Shown: positions 1 to 7,989 of the stretch, piece after piece
How positions within the stretch are numbered: the stretch's first letter is position 1
Layout: the number at the start of each line of letters is the position of its first letter
Source: a bacterium
Lineage (GTDB): Bacteria; Planctomycetota; J058; JAJDCP01
Length of the DNA stretch: 35,235 bases
Assembly (NCBI GenBank): GCA_030428695.1
Contig: JAUIEM010000044.1
Location: 1 to 35,235, forward strand
Reading direction: 5' to 3'
Made by a program: the position numbers and the translations under genes
Notes under the pieces: model-generated
Databases searched by the model: none
Told to the model about the DNA's origin: nothing
What the model saw: the letters and a program-made list of their open reading frames with translations, nothing else

Positions 1-1621
1 CCCCGAGGCGCGCGAGGCCGCGCAGGGCGAAGGGCTCGCCGGGGAAGACGGCGAGCAGCGCCCGGTAGATCCTGCTCGCCAGGGCGGGGCGCTCGACCTC
101 CAGGCCGCGTGCCTCGCGCAGCCAGTCAGCCCGGGCCTCGCGGCGCTGGGTGGCGGCGAAGCCACCGGGGAAGCGGCAGCGCTCGCGCAGCCAGAGGACC
201 GCCGGGGGCTCGCCCTCGTCCGTGGCGGTCCACAGCCACATGCGCTCGAGGTCGAGGGCGGCGCGCTCGTCGCTGGGCGGACGCTGCGCACGCAGCTGGG
301 TGAAGCGGGCGGAGAGCGCCTCCTCCGCCTCGCTGCGGGCCGCGATGTCGGCGGGCCGCAGCCACTGCAGGCGCTCGTACCAGGCCTCGGGGCCGGCCTC
401 GAGGACCGCCCCGGCGGGCTGCTCGAAGCGCTCGACCCGGGTCCAGCGCGCGGCCTGGGTGTTGACCGGCACCGCCCGGTAGGCCGGGTCCTCGACCAGC
501 ACCCGCACCTCGCCGTCACGGCTGGCGAGGGCCGCGCTCCAGCGTTCCCCCCAGAGCGCGGCGAGGGCGTCCTTCACCGGGCCGGACAGGTGCTCGGCGG
601 CGAACAGCAGGCTGCCGAAGGCGCGCGGGTCGCCGAGCGCCTCGACCAGCCCCGCCCGGCGCGCGAGGGTCTCGGGCGCGGGGGGCTCGGCCCAGGGTCC
701 CGTCCCGAGCAGGTCGGCGAGCAGGCTCGGCAGCACCTCCTCCGCGCGCAGCCGCACGAGGGCCTCCCCGAGGGCGAGCCGCTGGGCTGGCGGGCGGTGC
801 GGCTGGCGCAGGGCGTAGAGCAGGGCCTGCGGAGCTTCCTCCCGCGCGCCGAGCGCGCTGTCCAGCGCCTCCCGCGAACGCGGCTCCTCGCAGCGCGCCC
901 GCACCTCGACCAGCAGGTTGAGGGCGCGCTGGCCGGGGAGGGAGGCGACCAGCGCCAGGGCCGCGAGGCTCTCCGGGCCCGGGCCCTCGGGCAGGAGCAG
1001 CGGCTCCAGGTACGGCAGCGCCCCTGCCCCGCGCTCGGACAGGAGCACGACAAGCGCGCTGAAGGCCTGCTCGCTGCGCGCCTTGCGGGCGGTCACCGTG
1101 GCCTCGGCCAGGGACCGCTCCAGGGCCGCGGCCTCGGCCTTGCGCGCGGTGTCGAGGGCGACCACCTGGGTGCCGAGGTGCTTGCGGTAGAGGAGCTCGA
1201 GGGCGCCGACCGCGGCGGGGGGCATCAGCGGATTCTCGAGGGCGACGCAGCTCAGCCGCACCAGCTCGCGGTCCTCGCTGGAGAGCCGCGGCAGGCCCTC
1301 GAGCAGCGCGGCCGTCCGGGCCCGCGCGCGAGCGTCCGCGTGGCGCCGCAGGCCGCGGGCGAACAGATCCTTCAGGCTCTGCATGCCCGCGCCCCGGCGG
1401 GCGAGGGCGGCGAGCTCGAGGACCACCGGGTCGTAGGGATCGACACCGAAGTCGAGGACCTGCTCGCTGACCAGGCGATGGCTCCCGGCCACCTTCCGCG
1501 CGAGGCTGCGCTCCCCGGAATCCGGAGGCGGGGGCGCCTTCTGGCGGCCCGGTCGTCCGCAGCACTTCTTGAACTTCCGCCCGCTGCCGCAGGGGCAGGG
1601 CGCGTTGCGTCCCTCCGCCAT
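1..1621 (-). CDS. SEC-C motif protein with HEAT-like helical body (3' end outside window)
   Basis: The frame is open from an ATG at 1621 to the window edge (540 codons), so the C-terminus is missing. The first 25 residues carry a SEC-C zinc motif, MAEGRNAPCPCGSGRKFKKC followed by a second Cys, with zinc ligands C9, C11, C20 and C21. This motif is known from the SecA C-terminus and many stand-alone proteins. After a Pro-rich linker the rest (about residue 50 on) is Leu/Ala/Glu/Arg-rich and helical, with segments resembling HEAT-type repeats around residues 190-350. No catalytic motif or membrane segment is visible, so it is probably a cytosolic adaptor. It lies 71 nt behind the next minus-strand gene. 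A role is not assignable: SEC-C says zinc binding and possible ribosome or SecB-like contacts, but that is inference. Confidence 0.8.
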   Translation of the reverse strand, partial: MAEGRNAPCPCGSGRKFKKCCGRPGRQKAPPPPDSGERSLARKVAGSHRLVSEQVLDFGVDPYDPVVLELAALARRGAGMQSLKDLFARGLRRHADARARARTAALLEGLPRLSSEDRELVRLSCVALENPLMPPAAVGALELLYRKHLGTQVVALDTARKAEAAALERSLAEATVTARKARSEQAFSALVVLLSERGAGALPYLEPLLLPEGPGPESLAALALVASLPGQRALNLLVEVRARCEEPRSREALDSALGAREEAPQALLYALRQPHRPPAQRLALGEALVRLRAEEVLPSLLADLLGTGPWAEPPAPETLARRAGLVEALGDPRAFGSLLFAAEHLSGPVKDALAALWGERWSAALASRDGEVRVLVEDPAYRAVPVNTQAARWTRVERFEQPAGAVLEAGPEAWYERLQWLRPADIAARSEAEEALSARFTQLRAQRPPSDERAALDLERMWLWTATDEGEPPAVLWLRERCRFPGGFAATQRREARADWLREARGLEVERPALASRIYRALLAVFPGEPFALRGLARLG

Positions 1622-1692
1622 CGGTCCTCCCAGGGATGCCGCCGAGCGGCCATCATAGCCAGCGGCGTGGCGGGGACAAGGCGTGGGGCGTT

Positions 1693-2607
1693 CTACGCGT
1701 AGTAGGCCAGCGCGAACTGGACGTCCTTGCCGGTCGCCGCGTCCTTGATGGCGCGGAAGGTCTGGGGCGGGACGCTCATGCTCTCGCTGTTGCCCGGCCG
1801 GGTGCGGCGGCCGGCGACGACCAGGGTCGAGCGGATCGGCTTGCGGGTCGAGCCGACGACCGGCTTGTCGCTCCACTCGAGGTCCGCCGCGCGCACCGCT
1901 GCCCCGCGGGTCGGCCCGAGCTCGGTGTCGCGCAGCATCGTGCAGGGGAAGCTCTGCTGGTGCAGCCACAGCGCCGACCCCGTGTTCGCCCCGGGGTGGG
2001 CCGCGCCGATCGAGCGGGTCAGCACCTTCGGCTCGGCGCCGGTGCCCTCGAGCAGCGCGAAGTGCGCGATGTAGCTGCGCATGTGCTGGGTGATCGCCGC
2101 CTCATCGCCAGCCTTCGGCGGGAGCTTGTCGGCGGCGAGCACGCACAGCTCGCCCGCCGCGAGCTCGACCCCGAGCTTGCCGAGCACGTCGGCGTACCAG
2201 GCCGGGTCGGGCGAAGCGGGCGGGGCGGCGTCGAGCATCGGCGCGGGGCGCTTGTCCTCGTCGGGTTTCGGCTCGTCCGGGGCGGGCTCGGCAGCCTTGT
2301 CGTCGACCGCTGCGGGAGCCGGCTTGGCGTCGGCCTGCTGGGGAACCGGGCCGGGAGCCTGCTGCTGCGGAACCGGCGCCTGCTGCTCCGGCGCCGACGC
2401 CTGCTGCTGCGGAACCGGCACCTGCGGCGGAGCCGGGGCGGGAGCCTGCTGCTGCGGAACCGGCGCGACGGGGGCCTGCTGGGGGGGAGCCGCAGCGGCA
2501 GGCGCGGCGGCACCGCCCTGGGCGGCGTCCGCGACGGCGACGGCGCCTCCGGCGTGTTGACCATTCGGGCCCAGGGGCTGTCCACAATGGGAACAAAAAC
2601 GGGTCAC
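1693..2607 (-). CDS. Hypothetical protein: N-terminal CxxC, Pro/Gln-rich linker, C-terminal domain
   Basis: 304 residues from a GTG at 2607. I prefer it to the upstream start at 2688 because the protein then begins MTRFCSHCGQ, typical of a zinc-ribbon knuckle (C5/C8). Only one CxxC is present, so the ribbon is half a site. Residues about 20-130 are low-complexity, with repeated 'VPQQQAP'-like units rich in Pro, Gln and Ala. The region from about 165 to the end looks folded and contains a Lys/Arg/Asp-rich stretch ending in LAYYA. There is no signal peptide or transmembrane segment. I do not recognise the C-terminal domain. The gene is 96 nt downstream of the small two-helix membrane gene and is preceded by a 12-bp direct repeat, so it may have its own promoter. 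Confidence 0.75.
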   Translation of the reverse strand: MTRFCSHCGQPLGPNGQHAGGAVAVADAAQGGAAAPAAAAPPQQAPVAPVPQQQAPAPAPPQVPVPQQQASAPEQQAPVPQQQAPGPVPQQADAKPAPAAVDDKAAEPAPDEPKPDEDKRPAPMLDAAPPASPDPAWYADVLGKLGVELAAGELCVLAADKLPPKAGDEAAITQHMRSYIAHFALLEGTGAEPKVLTRSIGAAHPGANTGSALWLHQQSFPCTMLRDTELGPTRGAAVRAADLEWSDKPVVGSTRKPIRSTLVVAGRRTRPGNSESMSVPPQTFRAIKDAATGKDVQFALAYYA

Positions 2608-2636
2608 GGCTCGGCTCCGGGCAGTAGATGGACTCA

Positions 2637-2664
2637 GTCTAAGAATAGTCCCCGCCCGTCCGGA
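2637..2664 (-). promoter_or_regulatory. Candidate promoter of the Pro/Gln-rich CxxC gene
   Basis: On the minus strand a TTGTTT hexamer within the second copy of the repeat is followed, after a 16-nt spacer, by TATTCT, about 30 nt upstream of the GTG at 2607. Each box matches about four of six sigma-70 consensus positions. This is suggestive only. Planctomycete promoters are poorly defined. Confidence 0.25.
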
Positions 2665-2690
2665 AACAAAGGCCGCGACCGGAAACAAAG
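2660..2690. repeat. 12-bp direct repeat CCGGAAACAAAG, two copies 19 bp apart
   Basis: CCGGAAACAAAG occurs at 2660-2671 and again at 2679-2690, start-to-start distance 19 bp, in the 96-nt gap between two minus-strand genes. The A-rich core stands out in a 70 % GC background. It could be a paired protein-binding site for the downstream gene, or leftover of a tandem duplication. No palindrome is present. Confidence 0.6.
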
Positions 2691-2703
2691 CTCCGCGCTC
2701 CGC

Positions 2704-2886
2704 TCAGATCGTCAGGGTGAACAGCTCGACCGCGACGGCGAAGGCGATCGTCCCGACGACCATGGCGGTGAAGGAGCGCACGGCCTGGCGCCGGATGTCC
2801 TCCCAGTCGTCGAGCTTCAGCGCGGACAGCACCAGCGCGACCACGGCGGCGATCGGCACGAGCAAGAGGAAATGGGCGAGCAGCAT
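2704..2886 (-). CDS. Small two-helix membrane protein, 60 aa
   Basis: Begins with ATG at 2886, whose A is shared with the TGA of the upstream DUF6677-like gene (TGATG overlap), a typical sign of translational coupling. The 60 residues form two hydrophobic helices (about 3-23 and 39-59) joined by a charged, DDWEDIRRQAVR-type cytoplasmic loop. No catalytic residues are evident. Length and coupling suggest a membrane partner of the DUF6677 protein, but this is inference from position. It is the last gene of the rph-lepA-lptB cluster. The same frame is open further upstream to 3402, but that part is a shadow of the DUF6677 gene. Confidence 0.75.
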   Translation of the reverse strand: MLLAHFLLLVPIAAVVALVLSALKLDDWEDIRRQAVRSFTAMVVGTIAFAVAVELFTLTI

Positions 2887-3428
2887 CAGCGCCTCCCGGC
2901 CTGGTCGAAGGCGTCGGCGGCGACCAGCAGGTTGAGCAGGCCGGCGACCATCGTGTAGAGCAGCCCGAGGTCGAGGCCCGGGACGTACAGGTGGCGGACC
3001 GGCTTGTGCTTGCGTCCGCCGCACTCGGGGCAGGGCGCTACGAGCCCGCCCGCCGGCAGCTCCTCGATGCGCCCGCAGGCCACGCACCGTACCGGCGTCG
3101 CCTCCCGCACCGAGGTCCCGGGCAGGAACGCGGTCTGTCGCGAGGTCGGGCGCCGAGGTTCCTCGGCCGTATGGATCGAGTTCAGCCACAGCGTCAGCGA
3201 GCCGACGCCGACCTGGGCGTAGTAGGAGTAGGGATGGTCCCGGCGGTTGACGCAGGTGCCCCCGGAGATCGCGTAGCCGATCAGGTAGCAGGCGAAGATC
3301 AGGCCGCAGAACAGCCCGGCCTTGAGCTTGCGCCCGAGCAGCAGGTGCCCGAAGCCGGGGACCAGCCAGCCCGCAGCGCCGACCAGCGCAGACTTCGCCC
3401 ACACCTCCGGTCCCGGTTTTTCTGCCAT
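2886..3428 (-). CDS. DUF6677-like membrane protein with TM2-type motif and zinc ribbon
   Basis: 180 residues from ATG 3428, with GGAG of the Shine-Dalgarno overlapping the lptB stop codon. The N-terminal part (about 17-58) has the pattern GWLVPGFGHLLLGR-K-AG followed by a second hydrophobic helix, like TM2 or DUF6677 proteins. A middle region follows with conserved-looking aromatic residues. Then comes a C4 zinc ribbon (C115/C118 and C133/C136), and a last hydrophobic helix (about 155-172). I associate this architecture with Planctomycetota, from memory of the family. It sits 9 nt behind lptB and overlaps the next small membrane gene, so it is probably co-expressed with export and envelope functions. 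Its molecular function is unknown. Confidence 0.8.
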   Translation of the reverse strand: MAEKPGPEVWAKSALVGAAGWLVPGFGHLLLGRKLKAGLFCGLIFACYLIGYAISGGTCVNRRDHPYSYYAQVGVGSLTLWLNSIHTAEEPRRPTSRQTAFLPGTSVREATPVRCVACGRIEELPAGGLVAPCPECGGRKHKPVRHLYVPGLDLGLLYTMVAGLLNLLVAADAFDQAGRR

Positions 3429-3437
3429 GCGACGCTC

Positions 3438-4274
3438 CTACAGGCTGAAGTCTTCGCCGAAGTACACCTCGCGCGCCTGCGGGTCGGCGAGGATCTCGTC
3501 GGGCTTCCCGGAGACCAGGATGTGCCCCTGGTTGAGCAGGTAGGCCCGGTCGATGGTCAACAGGGTCTCGCGCGAGTTGTGATCGGTCAAGAGCACCGAG
3601 ATCCCACGCGCCTTCAGCCCGAAGATCAGCTTCCGCAGACCGGTGACCTGGATCGGGTCGATCGCTGCGAAGGGCTCGTCGAGCAGCACCAGCCGGGGCT
3701 CGGTCACCAGCGCCCGCGCGACCTCGAGCCGCCGCTTCTCGCCGCCGGACAGGCGCTCGGCGCGGGTCGAGGCGACGTGCCCGAGGCCGAACTCGTCGAG
3801 CAGCTCGCGGGCGTAGGTCTTGCGCTTCTTGCGCGGCATGCCGGTCACCTCGGCGACCGCGAGGATGTTCTCGAAGGCGGTGAGGTTGCGGAACACCGAC
3901 TTCTGCTGCGGCAGGTAGCCGATCCCGAGGCGGGCGCGCTTGTACAGCGGCAGGTGCGAGATGTCCTCGCCCCGGAACAGCACCTGGCCCTTCTTCGGGG
4001 TGATCAGCCCGAGGGCGATGCGGAAGGTGGTCGTCTTGCCCGCGCCGTTCGGCCCCAGCAGCCCGACCACCTCTCCCGGGCAGACCTGGAAGCTGACGTT
4101 TTCCACCACGGTGCGCTTGCCGTAAGTCATGGTCAGGGAACGAACGTCGAGAAGTGGCGCGGCGCTGGGGCCGCCATCCTTCCCCGAGGCGTGGAGAGTC
4201 TGTGGAAAACTCGGGCCAGCACTGTTGGCGTTCTCCGGGAGCCCGCCTTCTTCAGTGTCTCGGTGGTCCTGCAT
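3438..4274 (-). CDS. lptB: LPS export ABC transporter ATP-binding protein LptB
   Basis: 278 residues with a complete ABC ATPase core: Walker A GPNGAGKT (74-81), Q-loop around Q123, signature LSGGE (175-179), Walker B LVLLDE (195-200) and the switch His in TDHNSRET (H232). The TDHN-RETL segment and the 'Y-L-NQGHILVSGKPDEIL' stretch are typical of LptB rather than amino-acid or lipoprotein ABC ATPases. LptB powers extraction of LPS from the inner membrane together with LptF/G, whose genes are not in this window. The N-terminus is about 40 residues longer than usual. I chose ATG 4274, preceded by GGAGAG; a GTG at 4343 would overlap the signal peptidase gene, and the true start could also lie further in. 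Gap to the upstream gene is 38 nt. Confidence 0.93.
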   Translation of the reverse strand: MQDHRDTEEGGLPENANSAGPSFPQTLHASGKDGGPSAAPLLDVRSLTMTYGKRTVVENVSFQVCPGEVVGLLGPNGAGKTTTFRIALGLITPKKGQVLFRGEDISHLPLYKRARLGIGYLPQQKSVFRNLTAFENILAVAEVTGMPRKKRKTYARELLDEFGLGHVASTRAERLSGGEKRRLEVARALVTEPRLVLLDEPFAAIDPIQVTGLRKLIFGLKARGISVLLTDHNSRETLLTIDRAYLLNQGHILVSGKPDEILADPQAREVYFGEDFSL

Positions 4275-4312
4275 CGGAATCCAGCTCTCCGGCCCGGTGT
4301 GGAAAACTTCTG

Positions 4313-6163
4313 TCAGCGGATCCACCGCATCTGCCAATCCCACGGGTGGGCCGGCCAGAACACCGCGACCGCCTTGCCGACCAGGAGCCGCTCGGAGAAG
4401 CTCCCCCAGTCGCGGCCGTCGAGGCTATTGGCGGAGTTGTCGCCGAGCACGAAGTAGCGCCCTTCGCCGAGGGGCTCCTCCGGCATCGAGCCGTTGTCGG
4501 TGTACTGCACGTCGCGGTGCAGCGTCGGAGCGTCGAGCTCGGCCTTGATGCCCCAGGCGGCCAGGCCGACACGCGAGGAGTGCGTCAGGCCGCTGCCGCC
4601 GTCGTAGACGTGCTGGAAGACGACGTCATCGCCGTGCTTGAGCACCAGCTGGTCGTCCGCGTTCCAGAACACCAGGTCGGCCGCCTCTCCCAGCGGCAGC
4701 GGCGCCCGCGTGACCTCGGCGACCAGCTCGTCGTCGAGCAGGAGCTGCCAGGGCCCCGCCTCGGCGACCGGAATCCGCGCCCGGTAACGACGCTCGCGCA
4801 GGCTGCTCTCGTCCCGGCCGAGCACCTCGAGGATCACGAGCTCGACCCCGCCCGCGCCTTCGAGCGGAGCGATCGAGGCGCCGAGGCGCAGATCGCCGAC
4901 CGGCCGCGCGTCGGCGTCGTAGTCGCCCGGCCCTTCGAGGAAGGAGGGCAGCTCGGTCTCGCTGCGCACGTTGTAGGAGTTGTGCTCGAGGATCTGCGCC
5001 TCGAACAGCAGCCGGGCCGGCTCGTCCGGGGCGCGCCCCAGGCTGTCGACCGCGAAGTCGTGGCCGATGTGCGCGAAGCCGCCGTCGGGGGACGCCCACG
5101 GATCGCTCCCGAGCTCGTCGCGGAAGGCCGCGCGCGCCCCGGCCTCGACCCAGATCGCCTCCTGGATCTCGAGCGGCCGCGGCACCAGCGCGCCGTCGAC
5201 CTCGAGGTCGCCGTTGCGCAGGCGCAACAGCTCGCCGGGCAGCCCGACGAGGCGCTTGATATACGTCGTGTAGGCGTCGTCGGGGAACTTGAAGACCACG
5301 ACCTCCCAGCGGGCCGGATCGCGCCACAGGTAGACCGTCTTGTTGACGACGATCTTGTTGCCGCCGACGACGTCACCCCACACCAGGTCCTTGGCGAGGC
5401 TGGTGAAGCTGCTGTCGTAGCCGCGCCCGGTCCAGCCGCGCACCCGCGCCGGCGCCGCCTCGACCAGCGCCTGGCAGCTCGGACACTCCGGGTGGAAGAC
5501 CGGGTAGGCGCCGGAGACCCGCTGCAGCTGTGAGGGCGACACCTCGGTGCCGCAGTACGGGCACGGGAAGTCGAGGTCCATGCCGTCGGTGGTCGTCACC
5601 GAGATCGGCGAGGCGCAGTCGGGACAGGGCCCGGTGAACATCGGGGGCTGCGGCTGCTCCGGGTTGCCGAAGGGGCTGCCGACCTTGAAGTCGACGTCGC
5701 ACTCCTGGCAGACCAGCGTGACGTGCTCGCCGAGCAGGCTCGTCGCCATCGAGCCGGTCGGGATCACGAAGGCCTCGAGCGCGAAGTGCCGGACCAGCAG
5801 CGCCAGGATCAACGCCCCGAGCAGCGGCTCGAGGCTCGCGAGCAGCCCGTTCTTCCGCCGCGAGCTGCGCCGGGCGCGGTCGCGCAGCTCGGGATCCTCG
5901 CTCCAGCCCAGGTAGCTGCCGAGGGTGCGGAAGGTGTCGCCGAGGCTCTTGACGGCGCCCTTCTCGGGCTCCGCCGCCTCGTCGGGCGCGGCCGTTTCCT
6001 CGTCGGGCGCGGCAGCGCTCGCGGGCTCGACCTCGTCGGGCGCTTCCGCCTCGGCCTCTTCCGCCGCCTCGGCCTCTTCCGGCGCCTCGGCCTCGACCTC
6101 CGCGGCCGGCTGCTCGGCCTTCTCGGCCTGCTTCTTCTTGCGTTTGCGGCGTCGCTTGGCCAC
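4313..6163 (-). CDS. lepB: Signal peptidase I with inserted double zinc ribbon and acidic N-terminal tail
   Basis: 616 residues, far longer than usual bacterial type I signal peptidases (about 180-330). GTG start at 6163 behind GGAGGGG. Order: basic stretch (1-13), Ala/Glu-rich acidic low-complexity tail (14-70), one membrane helix (about 111-130), box B IPTGSMATSL with the nucleophile S138, a zinc module with four CxxC pairs (C152/155, C180/183, C201/204, C227/230), the Lys box YIKRLVGLPGE with general base K303, a roughly 250-residue beta-rich insertion, and box E GDNSANSLDGRDWG (574-587). The Ser-Lys dyad and all main boxes are intact, so it should cleave Sec/Tat signal peptides on the outer face of the inner membrane. 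The zinc module lies between Ser and Lys and may shape substrate access. The gene is between lepA and lptB. Confidence 0.92.
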   Translation of the reverse strand: MAKRRRKRKKKQAEKAEQPAAEVEAEAPEEAEAAEEAEAEAPDEVEPASAAAPDEETAAPDEAAEPEKGAVKSLGDTFRTLGSYLGWSEDPELRDRARRSSRRKNGLLASLEPLLGALILALLVRHFALEAFVIPTGSMATSLLGEHVTLVCQECDVDFKVGSPFGNPEQPQPPMFTGPCPDCASPISVTTTDGMDLDFPCPYCGTEVSPSQLQRVSGAYPVFHPECPSCQALVEAAPARVRGWTGRGYDSSFTSLAKDLVWGDVVGGNKIVVNKTVYLWRDPARWEVVVFKFPDDAYTTYIKRLVGLPGELLRLRNGDLEVDGALVPRPLEIQEAIWVEAGARAAFRDELGSDPWASPDGGFAHIGHDFAVDSLGRAPDEPARLLFEAQILEHNSYNVRSETELPSFLEGPGDYDADARPVGDLRLGASIAPLEGAGGVELVILEVLGRDESSLRERRYRARIPVAEAGPWQLLLDDELVAEVTRAPLPLGEAADLVFWNADDQLVLKHGDDVVFQHVYDGGSGLTHSSRVGLAAWGIKAELDAPTLHRDVQYTDNGSMPEEPLGEGRYFVLGDNSANSLDGRDWGSFSERLLVGKAVAVFWPAHPWDWQMRWIR

Positions 6164-6186
6164 GTCCCCTCCCGTCCGCCGGCGCG

Positions 6187-7989
6187 CTACTTGTCGGCGC
6201 GCGTCGAGAGTACCGCCATGAAAGCCTTCTGGGGAATCTGCACGTTGCCGACGGCCTTCATGCGCTTCTTGCCGGCCTTCTGCTTCTCGAGCAGCTTCCG
6301 CTTACGGGTGATGTCGCCGCCGTAGCACTTCGCGGTGACGTTCTTGCGCAGGGCCGAGATCGTCTCGCGGGCGACGATCCGGCCGCCGAGGGCCGCCTGG
6401 ATCGGGATCTTGAACATGTGCCGCGGGATCGAGCGCTTCAGCTTGACGATCAGCTTGCGGCCGATGTGCTCGGCGTTGTCGCGGTGCACGATGGTCGACA
6501 GGGCATCGACCCGCACCGAGTTGACCAGGATGTCCATCTTGACCAGGTTGGCCTCGCGGTAGTCGATGATCTCGTAGTCCATCGTCCCGAAGCCGCGGGT
6601 CGCCGATTTGAACTGGTCGTAGTAGTCGTAGATGATCTCGCTGAGCGGGAGCTCGTAGTGCAGGATCACCCGCTGCGCGCTGAGGTACTCCGTCTTCTTG
6701 TAGATCCCGCGCCGGTCGGTGTTCAGCTGCATGATCGCGCCGACCGCGCTGGTCGGGATGATCTGCGAGAGCGCGACGATCGGCTCCTTGAAGGCGGTGA
6801 TGTGGTTCGGATCCGGCAGCGCCGCCGGGCGCTCGACGCGCACCTCTTCCCCGTCGGTGGTCTCGACCAGGTAGGTGACGTTCGGCGCGGTCTGGATCAC
6901 GTTGACCGAGCTCTCGCGCTCGAGCCGCTCCTGCACGATCTCCATGTGCAGGAGGCCGAGGAAGCCGCAGCGGAAGCCGAAGCCGAGCGCATCGCTGGTC
7001 TCGGCCTGGTAGGTGAAGCTCGCGTCGTTGAGCTTCAGCTTGTCGAGGGCCTTGCGCAGGTCGGGGAAGTCGGCGTTGTTCGACGGATAGAGCCCGCAGT
7101 ACACCATGCACTGCGGCTCCTTGAAGCCCGGCAGGCTCTCGGTCGCGCTGTGCTTCGCGTCGGTGACCGTGTCGCCGACCTTGACGTCGGTCATCTCCTT
7201 GATGCCGCAGATGAGATAGCCGACCTCGCCGACACCGAGCCGCTTGCGGGGCTGCTTCTCGGGGCCGAAAATGCCGAGCTCGAGCACTTCGTAGCTGAAG
7301 CCCGTGCCCATGAACATCACCTTGCGGCCCTTCTCGATCGCGCCGTCGACCACGCGCACGTAGGCGGTGACCCCGCGGAACTCGTCGTAGTTCGAGTCGA
7401 AGATCATCGCCCGCAGCGGCGCGTCGGAGTCGCCCGCGGGCGGGGGAATCTGCTCGATCACGGCCTTGAACAGGGCGTCGACGCCGAGACCGGACTTCGC
7501 GCTGACCTTGTAGATCTCGTCCGGCTCCATGCCGAAGGTGCTGTGGATCTCGTCCGCGACCTCTTCGGGCCGGGCGGCGACCATGTCGACCTTGTTCAGC
7601 ACGGCGATGATCTCGAGCTCGGCCTCCATCGCGAGGTACATGTTCGCGACCGTCTGGGCCTCGATGCCCTGGCTGGCGTCGACGAGCAGCAGGGCGCCCT
7701 CGCAGCTCGCCAGGGAACGCGAGACCTCGTAGGAGAAGTCGACGTGGCCCGGGGTGTCGATCAGGTTCAGGGTGTAGTCGGTGCCCTCGTGCGTGTGGTG
7801 GAGGGTGACCGCCTTCGCCTTGATCGTGATCCCCCGCTCCTTCTCGAGGTCCATGTCGTCGAGCATCTGGTCGCTCGCCTCGCGCTCCGAGACGGCGCCC
7901 GCCAGCTCGAGGAAGCGGTCGGCCAGGGTCGACTTGCCGTGGTCGATGTGGGCGATGATGCAGAAGTTGCGGATCGTCGCGGGGTCCAT
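6187..7989 (-). CDS. lepA: Elongation factor 4 (LepA), back-translocating GTPase
   Basis: 600 residues, the normal family length. Translational GTPase motifs are all present: G1 AHIDHGKST near residue 13-21, RGITI (switch I/G2), DTPGH (G3) and NKVD (G4). The C-terminal LepA-specific domain shows the conserved ending KR-LLEKQKAGKKRMK-VG-V-IPQ-AF. LepA acts on ribosomes to promote initiation and back-translocation. I chose ATG 7989, which overlaps the rdgB stop as TGATG; a GTG at 7992 would add one residue. Clear housekeeping gene, cytosolic, translationally coupled to rdgB and 23 nt upstream of the signal peptidase gene, echoing the lepA-lepB operon of Escherichia coli. Confidence 0.97.
   Translation of the reverse strand: MDPATIRNFCIIAHIDHGKSTLADRFLELAGAVSEREASDQMLDDMDLEKERGITIKAKAVTLHHTHEGTDYTLNLIDTPGHVDFSYEVSRSLASCEGALLLVDASQGIEAQTVANMYLAMEAELEIIAVLNKVDMVAARPEEVADEIHSTFGMEPDEIYKVSAKSGLGVDALFKAVIEQIPPPAGDSDAPLRAMIFDSNYDEFRGVTAYVRVVDGAIEKGRKVMFMGTGFSYEVLELGIFGPEKQPRKRLGVGEVGYLICGIKEMTDVKVGDTVTDAKHSATESLPGFKEPQCMVYCGLYPSNNADFPDLRKALDKLKLNDASFTYQAETSDALGFGFRCGFLGLLHMEIVQERLERESSVNVIQTAPNVTYLVETTDGEEVRVERPAALPDPNHITAFKEPIVALSQIIPTSAVGAIMQLNTDRRGIYKKTEYLSAQRVILHYELPLSEIIYDYYDQFKSATRGFGTMDYEIIDYREANLVKMDILVNSVRVDALSTIVHRDNAEHIGRKLIVKLKRSIPRHMFKIPIQAALGGRIVARETISALRKNVTAKCYGGDITRKRKLLEKQKAGKKRMKAVGNVQIPQKAFMAVLSTRADK

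Noticed and set aside
4275..4343. Longer lptB start at GTG 4343
   Set aside because: It overlaps the signal peptidase gene by 31 nt and has a poorer ribosome site than ATG 4274.
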